From the NCBI GenBank assembly GCA_017744495.1, contig JAGIBE010000268.1, forward strand, positions 1 to 50,812: a stretch of 50,812 nt of DNA, written 5' to 3'. The DNA is from Caulobacter sp. Its GTDB lineage: Bacteria > Pseudomonadota > Alphaproteobacteria > Caulobacterales > Caulobacteraceae. Shown here piece after piece: positions 1-9,016 of the stretch. How positions within the stretch are numbered: the first letter of the stretch is position 1; every line of letters begins with the position of its first letter. A model generated the notes under the pieces. That model was not told the origin of the DNA, did not search any database, and saw only the letters and a program-made list of their open reading frames with translations. The position numbers and the translations under genes are program-made.

Positions 1-970
1 GCCACGGCAGGGCGAACAGGCAGGCGATGGCGCCGAACATGGCCAGCACGCCCATCAGCTTGTCCGGAACGGCGCGCAGGATCGCGTAGAACGGCAGGAA
101 GTACCATTCCGGAACGATGTGCGACGGCGTCACCAGCGGGTTGGCCGGGATGTAGTTGTCGGCGTGGCCCAGGGCGTTCGGCATGAAGAAGACGAACCAG
201 GCGAAGAGGATCAGGAAGACGCTCATCGCGAACCCGTCCTTCACCGTCGCGTACGGGGTGAAGGGCACGGTGTCGGCCTTCGACTTCGGCTCGACGCCGG
301 TCGGGTTGTTCTGACCCACCACGTGCAGCGCCCAGATGTGCAGGATCACGACGCCCGCGATCATGAAGGGCAGCAGGTAGTGCAGCGAGAAGAAACGGTT
401 CAGGGTGGGGTTGTCGACGGCGAAGCCGCCCCACAGCCAGGTGGTGATGCTCTCGCCCACGACCGGCAGAGCGCCGAACAGGTTGGTGATCACGACCGCG
501 CCGTGGAAGGACATCTGGCCCCAGGGCAGGACGTAGCCCATGAAGGCGGTGGCCATCATCAGCAGGTAGATCACGCAGCCCAGCAGCCACAGCACTTCGC
601 GCGGCGCCTTGTAGGAGCCGTAGTAGAGACCGCGGAGCATGTGGATGTAGACGGCGATGAAGAACATCGACGCACCGTTGGCGTGCATGTAGCGGATCAG
701 CCAGCCGTAGTTCACGTCGCGCATGATGTGCTCGACGGAGGCGAAGGCGTGGTCGGCGCTCGGCGTGTAATGCATCACCAGGATGATGCCGGTGATCAGC
801 TGCGAGGCCAGGCAGAGCGACAGGATGCCGCCGAAGGTCCACCAATAGTTCAGGTTACGCGGCGTGGGGTAGTCGACGAAGCTGTCGTAGCCCAGGCGCA
901 CGATCGGCAGACGGGCGTCGAGCCAGCGCTCGAAACCGGTCTTGGGTTCGTAGGTCGAATGTCCGCTCAT
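1..970 (-). CDS. petB: Cytochrome b of the bc1 complex (partial, 3' end off the window)
   Basis: Membrane subunit of ubiquinol:cytochrome c reductase, carrying both b hemes and the quinol sites. Reading leftward from an ATG at 970 gives about 323 codons of uninterrupted cytochrome b beginning [10 protein letters not shown]. Visible hallmarks are the conserved HANGAS stretch, paired histidines in the predicted transmembrane helices and the Qo-site motif PEWYFLP near plus-strand positions 97-120. The gene starts 6 bp downstream of the Rieske gene, the normal petA-petB order. A cytochrome c1 gene is expected beyond the left edge but cannot be seen. Family identity is secure; only the C-terminus is missing. 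Confidence 0.97.
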   Translation of the reverse strand, partial: MSGHSTYEPKTGFERWLDARLPIVRLGYDSFVDYPTPRNLNYWWTFGGILSLCLASQLITGIILVMHYTPSADHAFASVEHIMRDVNYGWLIRYMHANGASMFFIAVYIHMLRGLYYGSYKAPREVLWLLGCVIYLLMMATAFMGYVLPWGQMSFHGAVVITNLFGALPVVGESITTWLWGGFAVDNPTLNRFFSLHYLLPFMIAGVVILHIWALHVVGQNNPTGVEPKSKADTVPFTPYATVKDGFAMSVFLILFAWFVFFMPNALGHADNYIPANPLVTPSHIVPEWYFLPFYAILRAVPDKLMGVLAMFGAIACLFALPW

Positions 971-975
971 CTCTC

Positions 976-1527
976 TTAGCCGATCTTGACCTTGGTGTCG
1001 GAAAGGAAGGCGTATTCCGGAACCACCAGGTTCTTGGGCGCGGGGCCCTTACGGATACGACCCGAGGTGTCATAGACCGAGCCGTGGCAGGGGCAGAACC
1101 AGCCGCCGTACTCGCCGCCGCCGAAGGTGGGGACGCAGCCGAGGTGGGTGCAGTTGCCGCCGACGATCAGCCACTGGGCCTTGCCCGGCTTCACGCGATC
1201 GGCGTCCTTCTGCGGATCCTTCATGGACGCGCCGTCGTCCGCGACCGCCTTGGCGATCTCGGCCTTGGTGCGGTTGCGCACGAACAGCGGCTTGCCGCGC
1301 CACTTGACGACGACCTGCTGGCCTTCGCCGACCTTGGTCACGTCGAACTCGATCGACGCCAGGGCCCGCGTGTCGGCGGAAGGGTTCATCTGGTCGATGA
1401 ACGGCCACGCCAACGCGACAGCGCCGCCGGCGGCGGCCGTCATCGATGCGATGTAGATGAAATCCCGACGGCTGGGGTCTTCCCCATGCGCCGGATCAGT
1501 TTTTGCGCCCACGGCGGTGTCGGCCAC
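976..1527 (-). CDS. petA: Ubiquinol-cytochrome c reductase Rieske iron-sulfur subunit
   Basis: Carries the 2Fe-2S cluster that accepts electrons from quinol in the bc1 complex. The protein has a twin-arginine-type N-terminus ([10 protein letters not shown]) followed by one hydrophobic helix, as expected for Tat-dependent insertion. Both cluster boxes are present: CTHLGC (residues 126-131) and CPCHGS (145-150), giving ligands C126, H128, C145, H148 and the disulfide pair C131/C147. A GTG start at 1527 was chosen because a GAAGG ribosome site lies about 8 bp upstream; a GTG at 1536 and a longer form from 1638 are possible but less likely. Length of 183 residues is normal. It is the first gene of the bc1 operon and diverges from trmL. 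Confidence 0.95.
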   Translation of the reverse strand: MADTAVGAKTDPAHGEDPSRRDFIYIASMTAAAGGAVALAWPFIDQMNPSADTRALASIEFDVTKVGEGQQVVVKWRGKPLFVRNRTKAEIAKAVADDGASMKDPQKDADRVKPGKAQWLIVGGNCTHLGCVPTFGGGEYGGWFCPCHGSVYDTSGRIRKGPAPKNLVVPEYAFLSDTKVKIG

Positions 1528-1733
1528 CCAAGTCACCCTTCGATGCCGCCGCGCCGCCTTGAGACGGCCCGGCCTGGAGAAACGCCTGTCGGCGCATACT
1601 GTCTGGACCCGCGAACGGGTCTTCGCCACAACAGGCAAAAGCGGATCGTCCTATCGGACGCGCGGACGAAGTCCGCAAGCCCTTTCGATTCGCAGCAAAT
1701 GCCCCTGCTGGCTTTATGGTTGGTTCGCTTAGA

Positions 1734-2192
1734 ATGCGGCTCGCGCTTTTTCAACCCGGCATTCCTCAGAACGTGGGCGCCGCGATCCGTCTGGGCGCCT
1801 GTCTCGGGGTGGGTCTGGACGTGATCGAACCGTGCAGTTTCCCCTTGGACGACAAGAGCTTGAAGCGCGCGGCCCTGGATTACGGTCCGCTCACGCACAT
1901 GATCCGCCACGCCTCGTGGGACGCATTTCTCGCCGCGCCGGAACGTCGCGAAGGCCGGCTGCTGCTGTTCACCACCAAGTCGACGGCCCCGTTCCACAAG
2001 TTCGAATTCCAGGCGGGTGACACCCTTTTGTTCGGCAACGAGAGCCGCGGCGCGCCACCGGAGGTTCACGCGGCCGCTTTCTCGCGCCTGACGATTCCCT
2101 TGCGCCCCGAGGCGCGGTCGATGAACCTGGCGACGACGGCGGCCATGGCCCTAGGCGAGGCGCTGCGCCAGACGGACGGGTTTCCAGGCTGA
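1734..2192 (+). CDS. trmL: tRNA (cytidine/uridine-34-2'-O)-methyltransferase TrmL
   Basis: SPOUT-family methyltransferase that 2'-O-methylates the wobble nucleotide of leucine tRNAs. The 152-residue protein opens with MRLALFQPGIPQNVGAAIRL, the typical TrmL start, and contains the SAM-binding knot signatures LLFGNESRGAPPEV and IPLRPEARSMNLATTAA. An ATG at 1716 in the same frame would add six residues that the family lacks, so 1734 was chosen; no strong ribosome site is visible before either. It is divergent from the bc1 operon. Its last codons and stop lie inside a long perfect hairpin at 2171-2204. Family assignment is secure. Confidence 0.93.
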   Translation: MRLALFQPGIPQNVGAAIRLGACLGVGLDVIEPCSFPLDDKSLKRAALDYGPLTHMIRHASWDAFLAAPERREGRLLLFTTKSTAPFHKFEFQAGDTLLFGNESRGAPPEVHAAAFSRLTIPLRPEARSMNLATTAAMALGEALRQTDGFPG

Positions 2193-2204
2193 AACCCGTC
2201 CGTC
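2171..2204. terminator. 14-bp perfect hairpin over the trmL stop, likely bidirectional terminator
   Basis: Arms GACGGACGGGTTTC (2171-2184) and its exact complement (2191-2204) flank a six-base loop CAGGCT. The trmL stop codon TGA (2190-2192) lies at the loop/arm junction. The hairpin sits between the convergent ends of trmL and the RTX gene. There is no T-tract on either side, so it is not a textbook intrinsic terminator; it may end transcription weakly or protect both 3' ends. Confidence 0.6.
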
Positions 2205-2214
2205 CGACGATCGG

Positions 2215-4485
2215 CTAGTAGAATAGGAAATGCCCAGCATTGAGCTCGGCGATGGTCACGCCGACCAATTGGACCTCGTTCCCGCCTCCGAGATCTAACG
2301 TCAGGCCTGTCTGGCCGTCATGGGCATGAGCCATGAGGGTCGCGAAATCGACGATACTCGAGCCGTTGACGTTCTTCTGGATGGCGATGACGTCGTGCCC
2401 CGCGCCGAGGAACTCGAAGTCTCTGATCTGATCCACCCCCGAGCGCGCATCGAACGCGAAGACGTCCGCGCCCGAACCGCCGTACAGCAGGTCGTCGCCA
2501 GCGCCCCCAACGATGCGGTCGTCGCCAGCCAGACCGTAGATCACGTTCGCTCCGGCGTCGCCATAGAGGCGGTCGTCCCGATTCGTCGCGACGACGCCTT
2601 CGATCGAGATGAGCCGGTCGCCGGTCGCGGTGACGCCGCTCTGAAGATCGACAATGACCCCGGCCGTCTCGTCATCGAAGCGCGCCAAGTCGAAGCCCGC
2701 ACCGCCGTCGATCAAATCCGCCCCGAGTCCGCCATAGAGGTGATCGTTGCCGTCGCCGCCGAACAGCTGATCGTCGCCCGCGCCGCCGACGAGGCGGTCG
2801 TCGCCGCCGAGGGCGTAAATCAGGTTGGAGCCGCCGTCGCCGTACAGGTTGTCCTCCCAATTCGTCGCGACGAAGCCTTCGATTGAGATCAGCCGGTCGC
2901 CGGTCGCGGTGACGCCGTTCTGGAGATCGACGACGACTCCGGTCGTCGCGCTGTCGTCGAAGCGGGCTAGGTCAAAGCCCGCGCCGCCGTCGATCAGATC
3001 CGCCCCGAGCCCGCCATAAAGGTGATCGTTGCCGCCGCCGCCGAGCAGCTGATCGTCGCCCGCGCCGCCATGGAGAATGTCGTCGCCGACCAGCCCGTAC
3101 AGGACGTTGTCGCCGTTATCTCCGGTGATGACGTCGGCGAACGCCGAGCCAACCACGCCTTCGATCGCGACATAGACATCGCCGGCCGCGCCGCCGCCGC
3201 CGACACCCGCGAAGAGGTTGACCGCCACACCTGACGTCGCGTCGTCATAGCGGACCAGATCAAAGCCCGCCCCCCCGTCCAGATAGTCGGCGCCTTCGCC
3301 GCCGTTGAGATGATCGTTGCCCCATCCAGCCAGCAGTTGGTCCGCGCCGTCGCCGCCGAAGAGCAGGTCATCGCCGCCGGCGCTGGACAGGATGTCGTCT
3401 CCGCCGCCGCCGTTCAGTCGGTCGGCCGGGTCACCTGTCCGCACGGTCTCGGCCGCGGCGCTACCCACGAAATCGAGGTTGAGCAAAAACGAGGTGATCG
3501 TCTCGATGCCCGTCAGATGCAGGCCCGGAGCGTTGGCGCCGGCGGCGAGATTCAGGACGATGGGACCGTTGAAGTAAAGCGGCAACTCGAAACTCAGGAT
3601 GTCGAATCCGCCGCCGCCGTCGATCACCAACGCCTTGGTCAGTGTCGAGATGTCCGTCACCAGGAAGACGTCGTCGCCGGCGCCGCCGGCGGCCAGCGCC
3701 AACTGCTGGGCCTCGCCAATTGGAACGGGGGACAGCTCGATCACATCGTTCCCGTCGCCGCCGTCCACTTCCAGGTCGCCGAAATCGGCGGCGATGCTGT
3801 CATTGCCAGCTCCGCCTGAATAGTAGTCGGCGCCGTGCATGCCCTGCAGGGTGTCGTTGCCGTCTCCGCCATAGAGCCAGTCGTGGCCGGCCGAGCCGCG
3901 GATGATGTCGTCGCCGCCGTCGCCGTAAAGATGGTCCACGCCGCCGTCGGCGTCGTAGCCTAGCGAGATCGAGCCGCCGCGGATGATATCGTTGCCGTCA
4001 CCGCCGTGGATCAGGTCGTTGCCCAGCGATCCGACCAGGACGTCGTCACCCCCGCCGCCGTTCAGCTGATCATCGCCCCCGCCGCCCAGCAGCATGTTGG
4101 CCAGGTCGTTGCCGGTCAGGATGTCGGCGCCGCTCCCGCCGTTGATGTCCTCGATGTTCACGAGGGTGTCCATGCCCCAGCCGGTGTTTTGCGGACCGGT
4201 CAGAGTGAGATTGACGGTCACGCCGACCGTTGCGTCGCCGTAGTCGGCGAGGTCCCCGCCATTCACCGCGATTTCAGCCGTGAGGTTGTTCTGATCGACG
4301 ATCAGCGAAGGAAGCCGTTCGCCCCCCGTACCGCCGTCGAGCACATCGTCGCCCGTTCCGCCGCGCAGCGCGTCCAGACCCGCGCCGCCCGAGAGGCTGT
4401 CGTTCCCCGCGCCGCCGTCCAGCGAGTCGCTGCCGCTCGTCCCGACGAGAACGTCGTCGCCGGCGCCGCCTGAGATCAAAGCCAT
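2215..4485 (-). CDS. RTX (hemolysin-type calcium-binding repeat) protein, probably type I secreted
   Basis: A 756-residue acidic protein composed almost entirely of GGxGxDxLx nonapeptide repeats, which fold into calcium-filled beta-rolls. Repeats begin within five residues of the start (MALISGGAGDDVLVG), so there is no signal peptide and no separate catalytic domain. The non-repeat tail after about residue 690, ending in hydrophobic residues (HFLFY), is a plausible C-terminal type I secretion signal. The ATG at 4485 has GGGGG six bases upstream; an upstream start at 4512 is weaker. No ABC exporter or adaptor gene is nearby. Caulobacter exports its S-layer RTX protein by a type I system, so sharing that exporter is possible, but this is inference. 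Function is unknown: adhesion, S-layer association or calcium binding. Confidence 0.88.
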   Translation of the reverse strand: MALISGGAGDDVLVGTSGSDSLDGGAGNDSLSGGAGLDALRGGTGDDVLDGGTGGERLPSLIVDQNNLTAEIAVNGGDLADYGDATVGVTVNLTLTGPQNTGWGMDTLVNIEDINGGSGADILTGNDLANMLLGGGGDDQLNGGGGDDVLVGSLGNDLIHGGDGNDIIRGGSISLGYDADGGVDHLYGDGGDDIIRGSAGHDWLYGGDGNDTLQGMHGADYYSGGAGNDSIAADFGDLEVDGGDGNDVIELSPVPIGEAQQLALAAGGAGDDVFLVTDISTLTKALVIDGGGGFDILSFELPLYFNGPIVLNLAAGANAPGLHLTGIETITSFLLNLDFVGSAAAETVRTGDPADRLNGGGGDDILSSAGGDDLLFGGDGADQLLAGWGNDHLNGGEGADYLDGGAGFDLVRYDDATSGVAVNLFAGVGGGGAAGDVYVAIEGVVGSAFADVITGDNGDNVLYGLVGDDILHGGAGDDQLLGGGGNDHLYGGLGADLIDGGAGFDLARFDDSATTGVVVDLQNGVTATGDRLISIEGFVATNWEDNLYGDGGSNLIYALGGDDRLVGGAGDDQLFGGDGNDHLYGGLGADLIDGGAGFDLARFDDETAGVIVDLQSGVTATGDRLISIEGVVATNRDDRLYGDAGANVIYGLAGDDRIVGGAGDDLLYGGSGADVFAFDARSGVDQIRDFEFLGAGHDVIAIQKNVNGSSIVDFATLMAHAHDGQTGLTLDLGGGNEVQLVGVTIAELNAGHFLFY
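2594..3436 (-). repeat. Three tandem ~280-bp modules inside the RTX gene
   Basis: Corresponding points recur at 2594, 2873 and 3155, offsets of 279 and 282 bp (93-94 codons). Each module encodes GGAGFDL(A/V)R(F/Y)DD, then a V-V-D/N-L strand, then IEG(V/F)V, then LYG and GGAGDDQL repeats. The two copies nearest the C-terminus are close at the DNA level, sharing an identical ten-codon run around 2612-2640 and 2891-2920. The third copy is more diverged. This points to growth of the gene by tandem duplication. Confidence 0.75.
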
Positions 4486-4633
4486 GAGAAACCCCCAAAT
4501 ACCGACACGCATGGCGTACCAAGGAGCTGCTCTTGCAGTCCAGCTTTCGTTGAGGTTGTTCGCGGGTTACGCGTAAACCCGTATGCGTTGGCCCCGATTT
4601 GCGCCGCGCGACCGAAGCGCTTAATCCGCCGAT

Positions 4634-5518
4634 ATGAACCAGGTTTCTCCAGCCCCCACCGATCTCGACCAGAAGAAAGCCACGGCCCGCGCCTGGTTCG
4701 AGAGCCTGCGCGACCAGATCTGCGCGGAATTCGAACGCCTGGAGGAGGAGGCTCCCGCCAGGCTCTATCCCGGCGAACCGGGCCGCTTCGTGCGCAAGCC
4801 TTGGAACCGCGAGGCCGGCGGCGGCGGCGTGATGGGCATGATGCACGGTCGCCTGTTCGAGAAGGTCGGCGTCCATGTCTCCACCGTCCACGGGACCTTC
4901 ACGCCCGAGATGGCCAAGACCATTCCCGGCGCGGCCGAGGACCCCCGCTTCTTCGCCACCGGAATCAGCCTGATCGCGCACATGACCAATCCGCGCGTGC
5001 CGGCCGTGCACATGAACACCCGCTTCATCGCCACGACCAAGAGCTGGTTCGGCGGCGGCGGCGACCTGACGCCCCTGCTGGGCTATCAGCGCCGGCAGGA
5101 CTTCCCCGACGCCGTCGACTTCCACGCCGCCTACCAGCGCGCCTGCGACAATTACGATCCGGCCTGGTATGCCAAGTACAAGGCCTGGTGCGACGAGTAC
5201 TTCTTCCTGCCCCACCGCAACGAGCCGCGCGGGATCGGCGGCATCTTCTACGACCACCACGACAGCGGCGACTGGTCCCGCGACTTCGCCTTCACGCAGG
5301 ACGTCGGCAAGGCGTTCCTGGAGATCTACCCCGCCCTGGTCCGCCGCCGGATGGGCGAGGCCTGGACCGCCGAGGAGCGCGAGCAGCAACTGGTCCAGCG
5401 CGGCCGCTATGTCGAGTTCAACCTGCTCTATGACCGCGGCACGATGTTTGGCCTGAAGACCGGCGGCAATGTCGAGTCGATCCTCAGCTCGATGCCGCCC
5501 GAGGTGAAGTGGCCGTAG
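4634..5518 (+). CDS. hemF: Aerobic coproporphyrinogen III oxidase
   Basis: Oxygen-dependent decarboxylation of coproporphyrinogen III to protoporphyrinogen IX in heme synthesis, a cytosolic homodimeric enzyme. The 294-residue sequence carries family signatures: [33 protein letters not shown], the glycine-rich [12 protein letters not shown] and [11 protein letters not shown], then [16 protein letters not shown] near the C-terminus. Length and order match the family throughout. The start ATG at 4634 is preceded by about 150 bp of intergenic DNA containing an imperfect palindrome (GGGTT...AACCC, about 4564-4580). Its product supplies heme used by the bc1 complex, the neighbouring cytochrome c and the heme oxygenase in this window. 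Confidence 0.97.
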   Translation: MNQVSPAPTDLDQKKATARAWFESLRDQICAEFERLEEEAPARLYPGEPGRFVRKPWNREAGGGGVMGMMHGRLFEKVGVHVSTVHGTFTPEMAKTIPGAAEDPRFFATGISLIAHMTNPRVPAVHMNTRFIATTKSWFGGGGDLTPLLGYQRRQDFPDAVDFHAAYQRACDNYDPAWYAKYKAWCDEYFFLPHRNEPRGIGGIFYDHHDSGDWSRDFAFTQDVGKAFLEIYPALVRRRMGEAWTAEEREQQLVQRGRYVEFNLLYDRGTMFGLKTGGNVESILSSMPPEVKWP

Positions 5519-5522
5519 GGGC

Positions 5523-6170
5523 TCACGCCTTCGGACACTTGGCTCCGGTGTCGATCCAGGCCTGAACCAGCTCGCCGAACTGCGCCTGGGTTCCAGGGGC
5601 CGGCTTGCGACCCTCGCCGGGGTTCCAGCCCCAGCCCACCAGGTGATCCTCGGCCATGTGGTGATGCAGCTCGGCCAGCGAGCGGCCGCCGTTCTTGGCC
5701 GGGCTCTTGATCTGGGCGCAGATCTCGCCCAGCGACTTGCCCTGCCAGGCCATCTCGACCGGGGCCAAGGCCCATTTCGGATCGCCGGGGATCGACTTGA
5801 TGTCCTGCCCCCAGGTCTGGACGTTGGCCGGGCCGTGGCACGACGAGCATGGCAAGCCGACGGGTCCGTGGCCGCTTTGACCGGCCACCATCGGCGGATT
5901 GTGCGGATGGCGGTCGTCGCCCTGGGTCGGAGCGCGCTGGACGGGATGGCAGTTCATGCAGCGCGGGCTTTCGATCACCTTGCCCATCTCGGCGAACAGG
6001 GCCAGCGAGCGGGCTCCCGGGTCCTTGATCGAGGCGAAGTCGGCCGCGCTTTTGAGCGTTTCCGGCGGCGTGGCGTCGGGCGTCGCGGGCGTGGCGGCTC
6101 CGACGCTGGACAGCACGGCTCCGCCGACCATCAGCGAACCGGCGACGAGCACGACGGCGAGGGCTCTCAT
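5523..6170 (-). CDS. Secreted di-heme c-type cytochrome (isoquinoline 1-oxidoreductase-associated family)
   Basis: A 215-residue exported protein: an N-terminal signal peptide (MRALAVVLVAGSLMVGGAVL, cleavage likely near AAT) and two CxxCH heme-attachment sites, CMNCH and CSSCH. The surrounding text MNCHPVQRAPTQGDD and HPHNPPMVAG matches a small family often labelled isoquinoline 1-oxidoreductase subunit, although no molybdenum oxidoreductase genes are adjacent. A third histidine-rich patch (LHHHMAEDH) may provide distal ligands. It ends 4 bp from the convergent hemF stop. Periplasmic electron transfer is the supported role; the redox partner is unknown. Confidence 0.85.
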   Translation of the reverse strand: MRALAVVLVAGSLMVGGAVLSSVGAATPATPDATPPETLKSAADFASIKDPGARSLALFAEMGKVIESPRCMNCHPVQRAPTQGDDRHPHNPPMVAGQSGHGPVGLPCSSCHGPANVQTWGQDIKSIPGDPKWALAPVEMAWQGKSLGEICAQIKSPAKNGGRSLAELHHHMAEDHLVGWGWNPGEGRKPAPGTQAQFGELVQAWIDTGAKCPKA

Positions 6171-6230
6171 GATCCTGGTCTCCCGCGTTTCCAGCCGGAA
6201 CGGCCGGGCCGCGGTGAAGGTTGCCAGAAA

Positions 6231-6926
6231 TCAGGCGTTTTCGGCCAGGAAAGCCTGGATCCAGTCACCCACCCGCGCCCGGTCGTTGGCCTGATCGAGG
6301 CTCGCCACGGCCGCGTCGGCCTCCGCGTCGGTGAAGCGGCTGCCGCGCCGCGACTCGATCAGGGCCCGGGCGTAGGCCGGGTCGAACTCGGGATGAAACT
6401 GCATCGAGATCGCCGGGCGGTCGTCATAGACCAGGATGCCGGCGGGCGTGAAGGCGCTGCCGGCCACCGCCCGGGCGGTCGGCGGGATGACGATCACCTG
6501 GTCTTGATGCGAAGCCGGAACGGCCACACGCGAGGCGGCGTCCATCCACGGCTGGGGCTCGGCCACGTCGTACCTGTGCAGCCCCACGCCCCAGCCCTTG
6601 TCCGATTTCACGACCTTGCCGCCGAACGCCTCGGCCATGACCTGATGGCCGAAACAGACCCCGACCAGAGGTTGGCGGCCGGCCGCGACCAGAAAGGCTT
6701 TCAGCGGTTCGATCCATGGCAGGTCGTCATAGACCCCGGCCGACGAGCCGGTGACCACATAGGCGTCGCACTCGCCCGGATCCGCCGGCAGCACGCCGGC
6801 CTGGACGTCGTAGACGACATAGTCGTGCCCGGAGCCCAGCAGGTCCTGGAACATCGCCGCATAGCGTCCGAACTCAGGCTGCAGATGTTCAGGCGGTTCG
6901 CCGGTCTCGAGCAGGCCGATCTTCAT
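6231..6926 (-). CDS. Class I glutamine amidotransferase-like protein (GMP synthase-like GATase)
   Basis: A stand-alone 231-residue GATase1 domain. The nucleophile elbow reads GVCFGHQ, with the catalytic Cys, and the His-Glu pair appears in SMQFHPEFD, so the triad looks complete. An oxyanion-type GSSAGVYDD follows the first strand segment. No synthetase domain is fused and none is adjacent. Relatives are annotated GMP synthase-like glutamine amidotransferase or as gamma-glutamyl hydrolases acting on small glutamyl amides. The substrate cannot be read from the sequence. The ATG at 6926 begins MKIGLLETGEPP, typical for the family. Confidence 0.85.
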   Translation of the reverse strand: MKIGLLETGEPPEHLQPEFGRYAAMFQDLLGSGHDYVVYDVQAGVLPADPGECDAYVVTGSSAGVYDDLPWIEPLKAFLVAAGRQPLVGVCFGHQVMAEAFGGKVVKSDKGWGVGLHRYDVAEPQPWMDAASRVAVPASHQDQVIVIPPTARAVAGSAFTPAGILVYDDRPAISMQFHPEFDPAYARALIESRRGSRFTDAEADAAVASLDQANDRARVGDWIQAFLAENA

Positions 6927-6975
6927 GGGGCGGGTCTCCCGGACGTTACGCTTCCGATATAGGCGGGCGCCGCCC

Positions 6976-8229
6976 CTAGAACACCATCCCCTGGGCCACG
7001 GCCTTCAGTCGTTCGATGGCCGAGAACTTGTCGTCGATGAAGTCCTGGTCGATCCACCAGATCTCGACCTCGCGCATCACCTCGCCGACCATCGGGCCCT
7101 TGGGCACCCCGGCCTTCAGGACGTCCTCGCCGGTCAGCGGAAAAGCCGGCGGTGTCCAGCTTTCGCCCAGGGCCAGCAGGCCGCGCCATTGCGGCGTGGT
7201 GGCCGAGCGGGCGGCGCCGGCCCAGGCCAGCTTGACCCGGTCGCTGAAAGTCTTCACGCCCAGCGCGTAGACCGCCCGACGGGTCTCGCGCGGGCTCATC
7301 CAGCTGACGATGCGCGGCGACTTGCCCGCCGCTTCGACCAACCGCTCCTTCAGGGCGTTGGACAGCCGCAGGCGCTCGGCCATCTGCTCGGCGATCTTGG
7401 GATCGTCGGGGATCAAGGCCGCCAGGCGCAGCTCGGGATCGTTCTCGAACAGCTGCTCGGTCTCGATCGTCATCAGCCCCTCGAACCGGGCCAGCGATTT
7501 CACGAACGGCAGGATCGCGGGCAGCACGCCGGTGGCCGCCATCAGCCGCAGGCTGGAGCGCGGGTCCTCGGCGGCCAGCAGTTTCAGGAGCTCCTTCTGG
7601 GTGCGCTCGGCGGCGCGGCCCTCGACCATACCCTTCAGCGCCTTGCAGGCGGCCAGGGCCTTCTGGTCGGCGTCGCCTCGGCCGTACCAGGCGTGGAAGC
7701 GGAAAAAACGCAGGATGCGCAGATAGTCCTCGCGGATGCGGGTCATCGGATCGCCGACGAACACCACCCGCCCCTCGCGGGCGTCGTTCACCCCTTCGCC
7801 GGTCGGGTCGTAGAGCCGCCCGTGGATGTCGACATAGAGGGCGTTGAAGCGGAAGTCGCGACGTTCGGCGTCCTGCTCCCAGTCCTGAGTGAACGACACC
7901 ACCGCCCGGCGGCCGTCGGTCGAGACGTCGCGGCGCAGGGTGGTGATCTCGTAGGGTCGGCCGTTCGACAGGGCCGTGACCGTGCCATGATCGACGCCGG
8001 TGGGGATCGAGCGCAGGCCGGCCTCGCCCAGCGCCTCGATCACCTGATCGGGGGTCAGGGTCGTGGCGATGTCGATGTCGTCGATGGTCTTGCCCATCAG
8101 GGTGTTGCGCACGCAGCCGCCGACGAATCGCGCGCAGCCCGGGAAGCCGCGCTTCTCGAGCGCGGCGATCACGGCCTGGGTCTCCGGCAGCGCCATCCAC
8201 GGCGCCACGCCAATCGTCTCGGTGCTCAC
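6976..8229 (-). CDS. cca: CCA tRNA nucleotidyltransferase (class II polymerase beta superfamily)
   Basis: Adds or repairs the 3' CCA of tRNAs. The 417-residue protein shows the class II head signature FVGGCVRNTLMGK followed by the catalytic DIDIA aspartates, then the RRDFRFNALY block, the EDYLRILRFFRF motif, and the C-terminal neck/body helices. A GTG start at 8229 was chosen because GGGGGAG lies 4-5 bases upstream; an in-frame upstream start at 8280 lacks a ribosome site. It is the last gene of the leftward DUF1285-Nudix-cca set, a gene order seen in other alphaproteobacteria. The 136-bp gap before it could hold its own promoter (TTATCA with GATAAT 18 bp later near 8300). Confidence 0.95.
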   Translation of the reverse strand: MSTETIGVAPWMALPETQAVIAALEKRGFPGCARFVGGCVRNTLMGKTIDDIDIATTLTPDQVIEALGEAGLRSIPTGVDHGTVTALSNGRPYEITTLRRDVSTDGRRAVVSFTQDWEQDAERRDFRFNALYVDIHGRLYDPTGEGVNDAREGRVVFVGDPMTRIREDYLRILRFFRFHAWYGRGDADQKALAACKALKGMVEGRAAERTQKELLKLLAAEDPRSSLRLMAATGVLPAILPFVKSLARFEGLMTIETEQLFENDPELRLAALIPDDPKIAEQMAERLRLSNALKERLVEAAGKSPRIVSWMSPRETRRAVYALGVKTFSDRVKLAWAGAARSATTPQWRGLLALGESWTPPAFPLTGEDVLKAGVPKGPMVGEVMREVEIWWIDQDFIDDKFSAIERLKAVAQGMVF

Positions 8230-8350
8230 GCAACTCCCCCGCAGGTACGCAAAAGGCCCCGGGCACGCGGGGCGAGGCATTTCAGACGATTATCGCGGCC
8301 GGACAAGCCCGTTGATAAGCTTAACCATAGATTTCCGAGGTTTACGCAGC

Positions 8351-8366
8351 GTCCGCCTGGGCGGAC
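8351..8366. terminator. Perfect GC-rich hairpin directly after the Nudix stop
   Basis: GTCCGCC (8351-8357), two bases TG, then GGCGGAC (8360-8366), immediately after the stop codon of the leftward Nudix gene. There is no T-run, and a two-base loop is too tight to close fully. It may be a weak terminator or a 3'-end stabiliser between the Nudix and cca genes. Confidence 0.3.
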
Positions 8367-9016
8367 TACGCCGCGCCCGTTTCTTCCGGCGCATGCAGAC
8401 GCTCGTAGAGCCCGCGCAGCATGCCGGCCGTCGCGCCCCAGATGAATCGCTCGTTCCACGGCATGGCGTAGAAGAACCGCCGCTCGCCGTCGGGCAGGTC
8501 GCGGTGCTGGCGCTGGTGGTTGCCCGGGTCCATCAGGAAAGCGAACGGCGTCTCGAAGACGTCGGCCACCTCGTCGGGGCTGGGCACGAAAGTGGCGGCC
8601 GGATCGATGAAGCCGACCACCGGCGTGACGTGGAAGCCGGTCACCGTGCGGTAGCCGTGCAGCAGGCCCGCCAGGGTCACGAACTTCGGGTCGAGATTGA
8701 TCTCCTCCCGGGCCTCGCGCAGGGCGGTCTCCCAGGGCGTCTCGCCCGGATCGCAGCGGCCGCCGGGAAAGGCGATCTGGCCGGTGTGGCTGCGCAGGGT
8801 GTCGGCCCGGCGGGTCAGCAGTACCGTCATGCCGTCATCATGCTCGACCAGCCCCACCAGCACCGCAGCGGGGCGCAGGGCGTGCGGATTGTCTGGCAGC
8901 AGGCCGGGATTGAGGTCGAAGTCCGAGCGCGGCGCGTCTAGAGCGGGATCGTAGGCGCCGATCGGATCCAGCTTGCTGGCGATCCAGGCCCGCCGTTCCT
9001 CACGGGTCATCGTCAT
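8366..9016 (-). CDS. CoA pyrophosphatase-type Nudix hydrolase
   Basis: A 216-residue Nudix protein predicted to hydrolyse CoA or related dinucleotide pyrophosphates. The CoA-pyrophosphatase signature is clear: LLTRRADTLRSHTGQIAFPGG, running directly into the Nudix box GGRCDPGETPWETALREAREE. The ATG at 9016 overlaps the stop of the upstream DUF1285 gene (ATGA); a second ATG six bases later has better spacing from GAGG, so either may be used. Translational coupling with DUF1285 is likely. It is followed by cca. The family call is strong and the exact substrate is inferred. Confidence 0.92.
   Translation of the reverse strand: MTMTREERRAWIASKLDPIGAYDPALDAPRSDFDLNPGLLPDNPHALRPAAVLVGLVEHDDGMTVLLTRRADTLRSHTGQIAFPGGRCDPGETPWETALREAREEINLDPKFVTLAGLLHGYRTVTGFHVTPVVGFIDPAATFVPSPDEVADVFETPFAFLMDPGNHQRQHRDLPDGERRFFYAMPWNERFIWGATAGMLRGLYERLHAPEETGAA

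Noticed and set aside
1662..1676. GCGGAC-GAA-GTCCGC in the petA/trmL gap as an operator
   Set aside because: Short, GC-rich and unsupported by a promoter or second copy.
2600..4450. Dense short GC-rich repeats resembling a repeat array
   Set aside because: They are codons for RTX nonapeptides in one reading frame; spacing is 27 bp without unique spacers, so not a CRISPR array.
6700..6720. GGTTCGATCC resembling a tRNA T-loop
   Set aside because: Inside the amidotransferase coding sequence, with no acceptor or anticodon stem around it.
6925..8445. 506-codon open frame opposite cca
   Set aside because: It mirrors the cca gene, has no family similarity and is rich in Gly/His/Arg as expected for antisense frames in GC-rich DNA.
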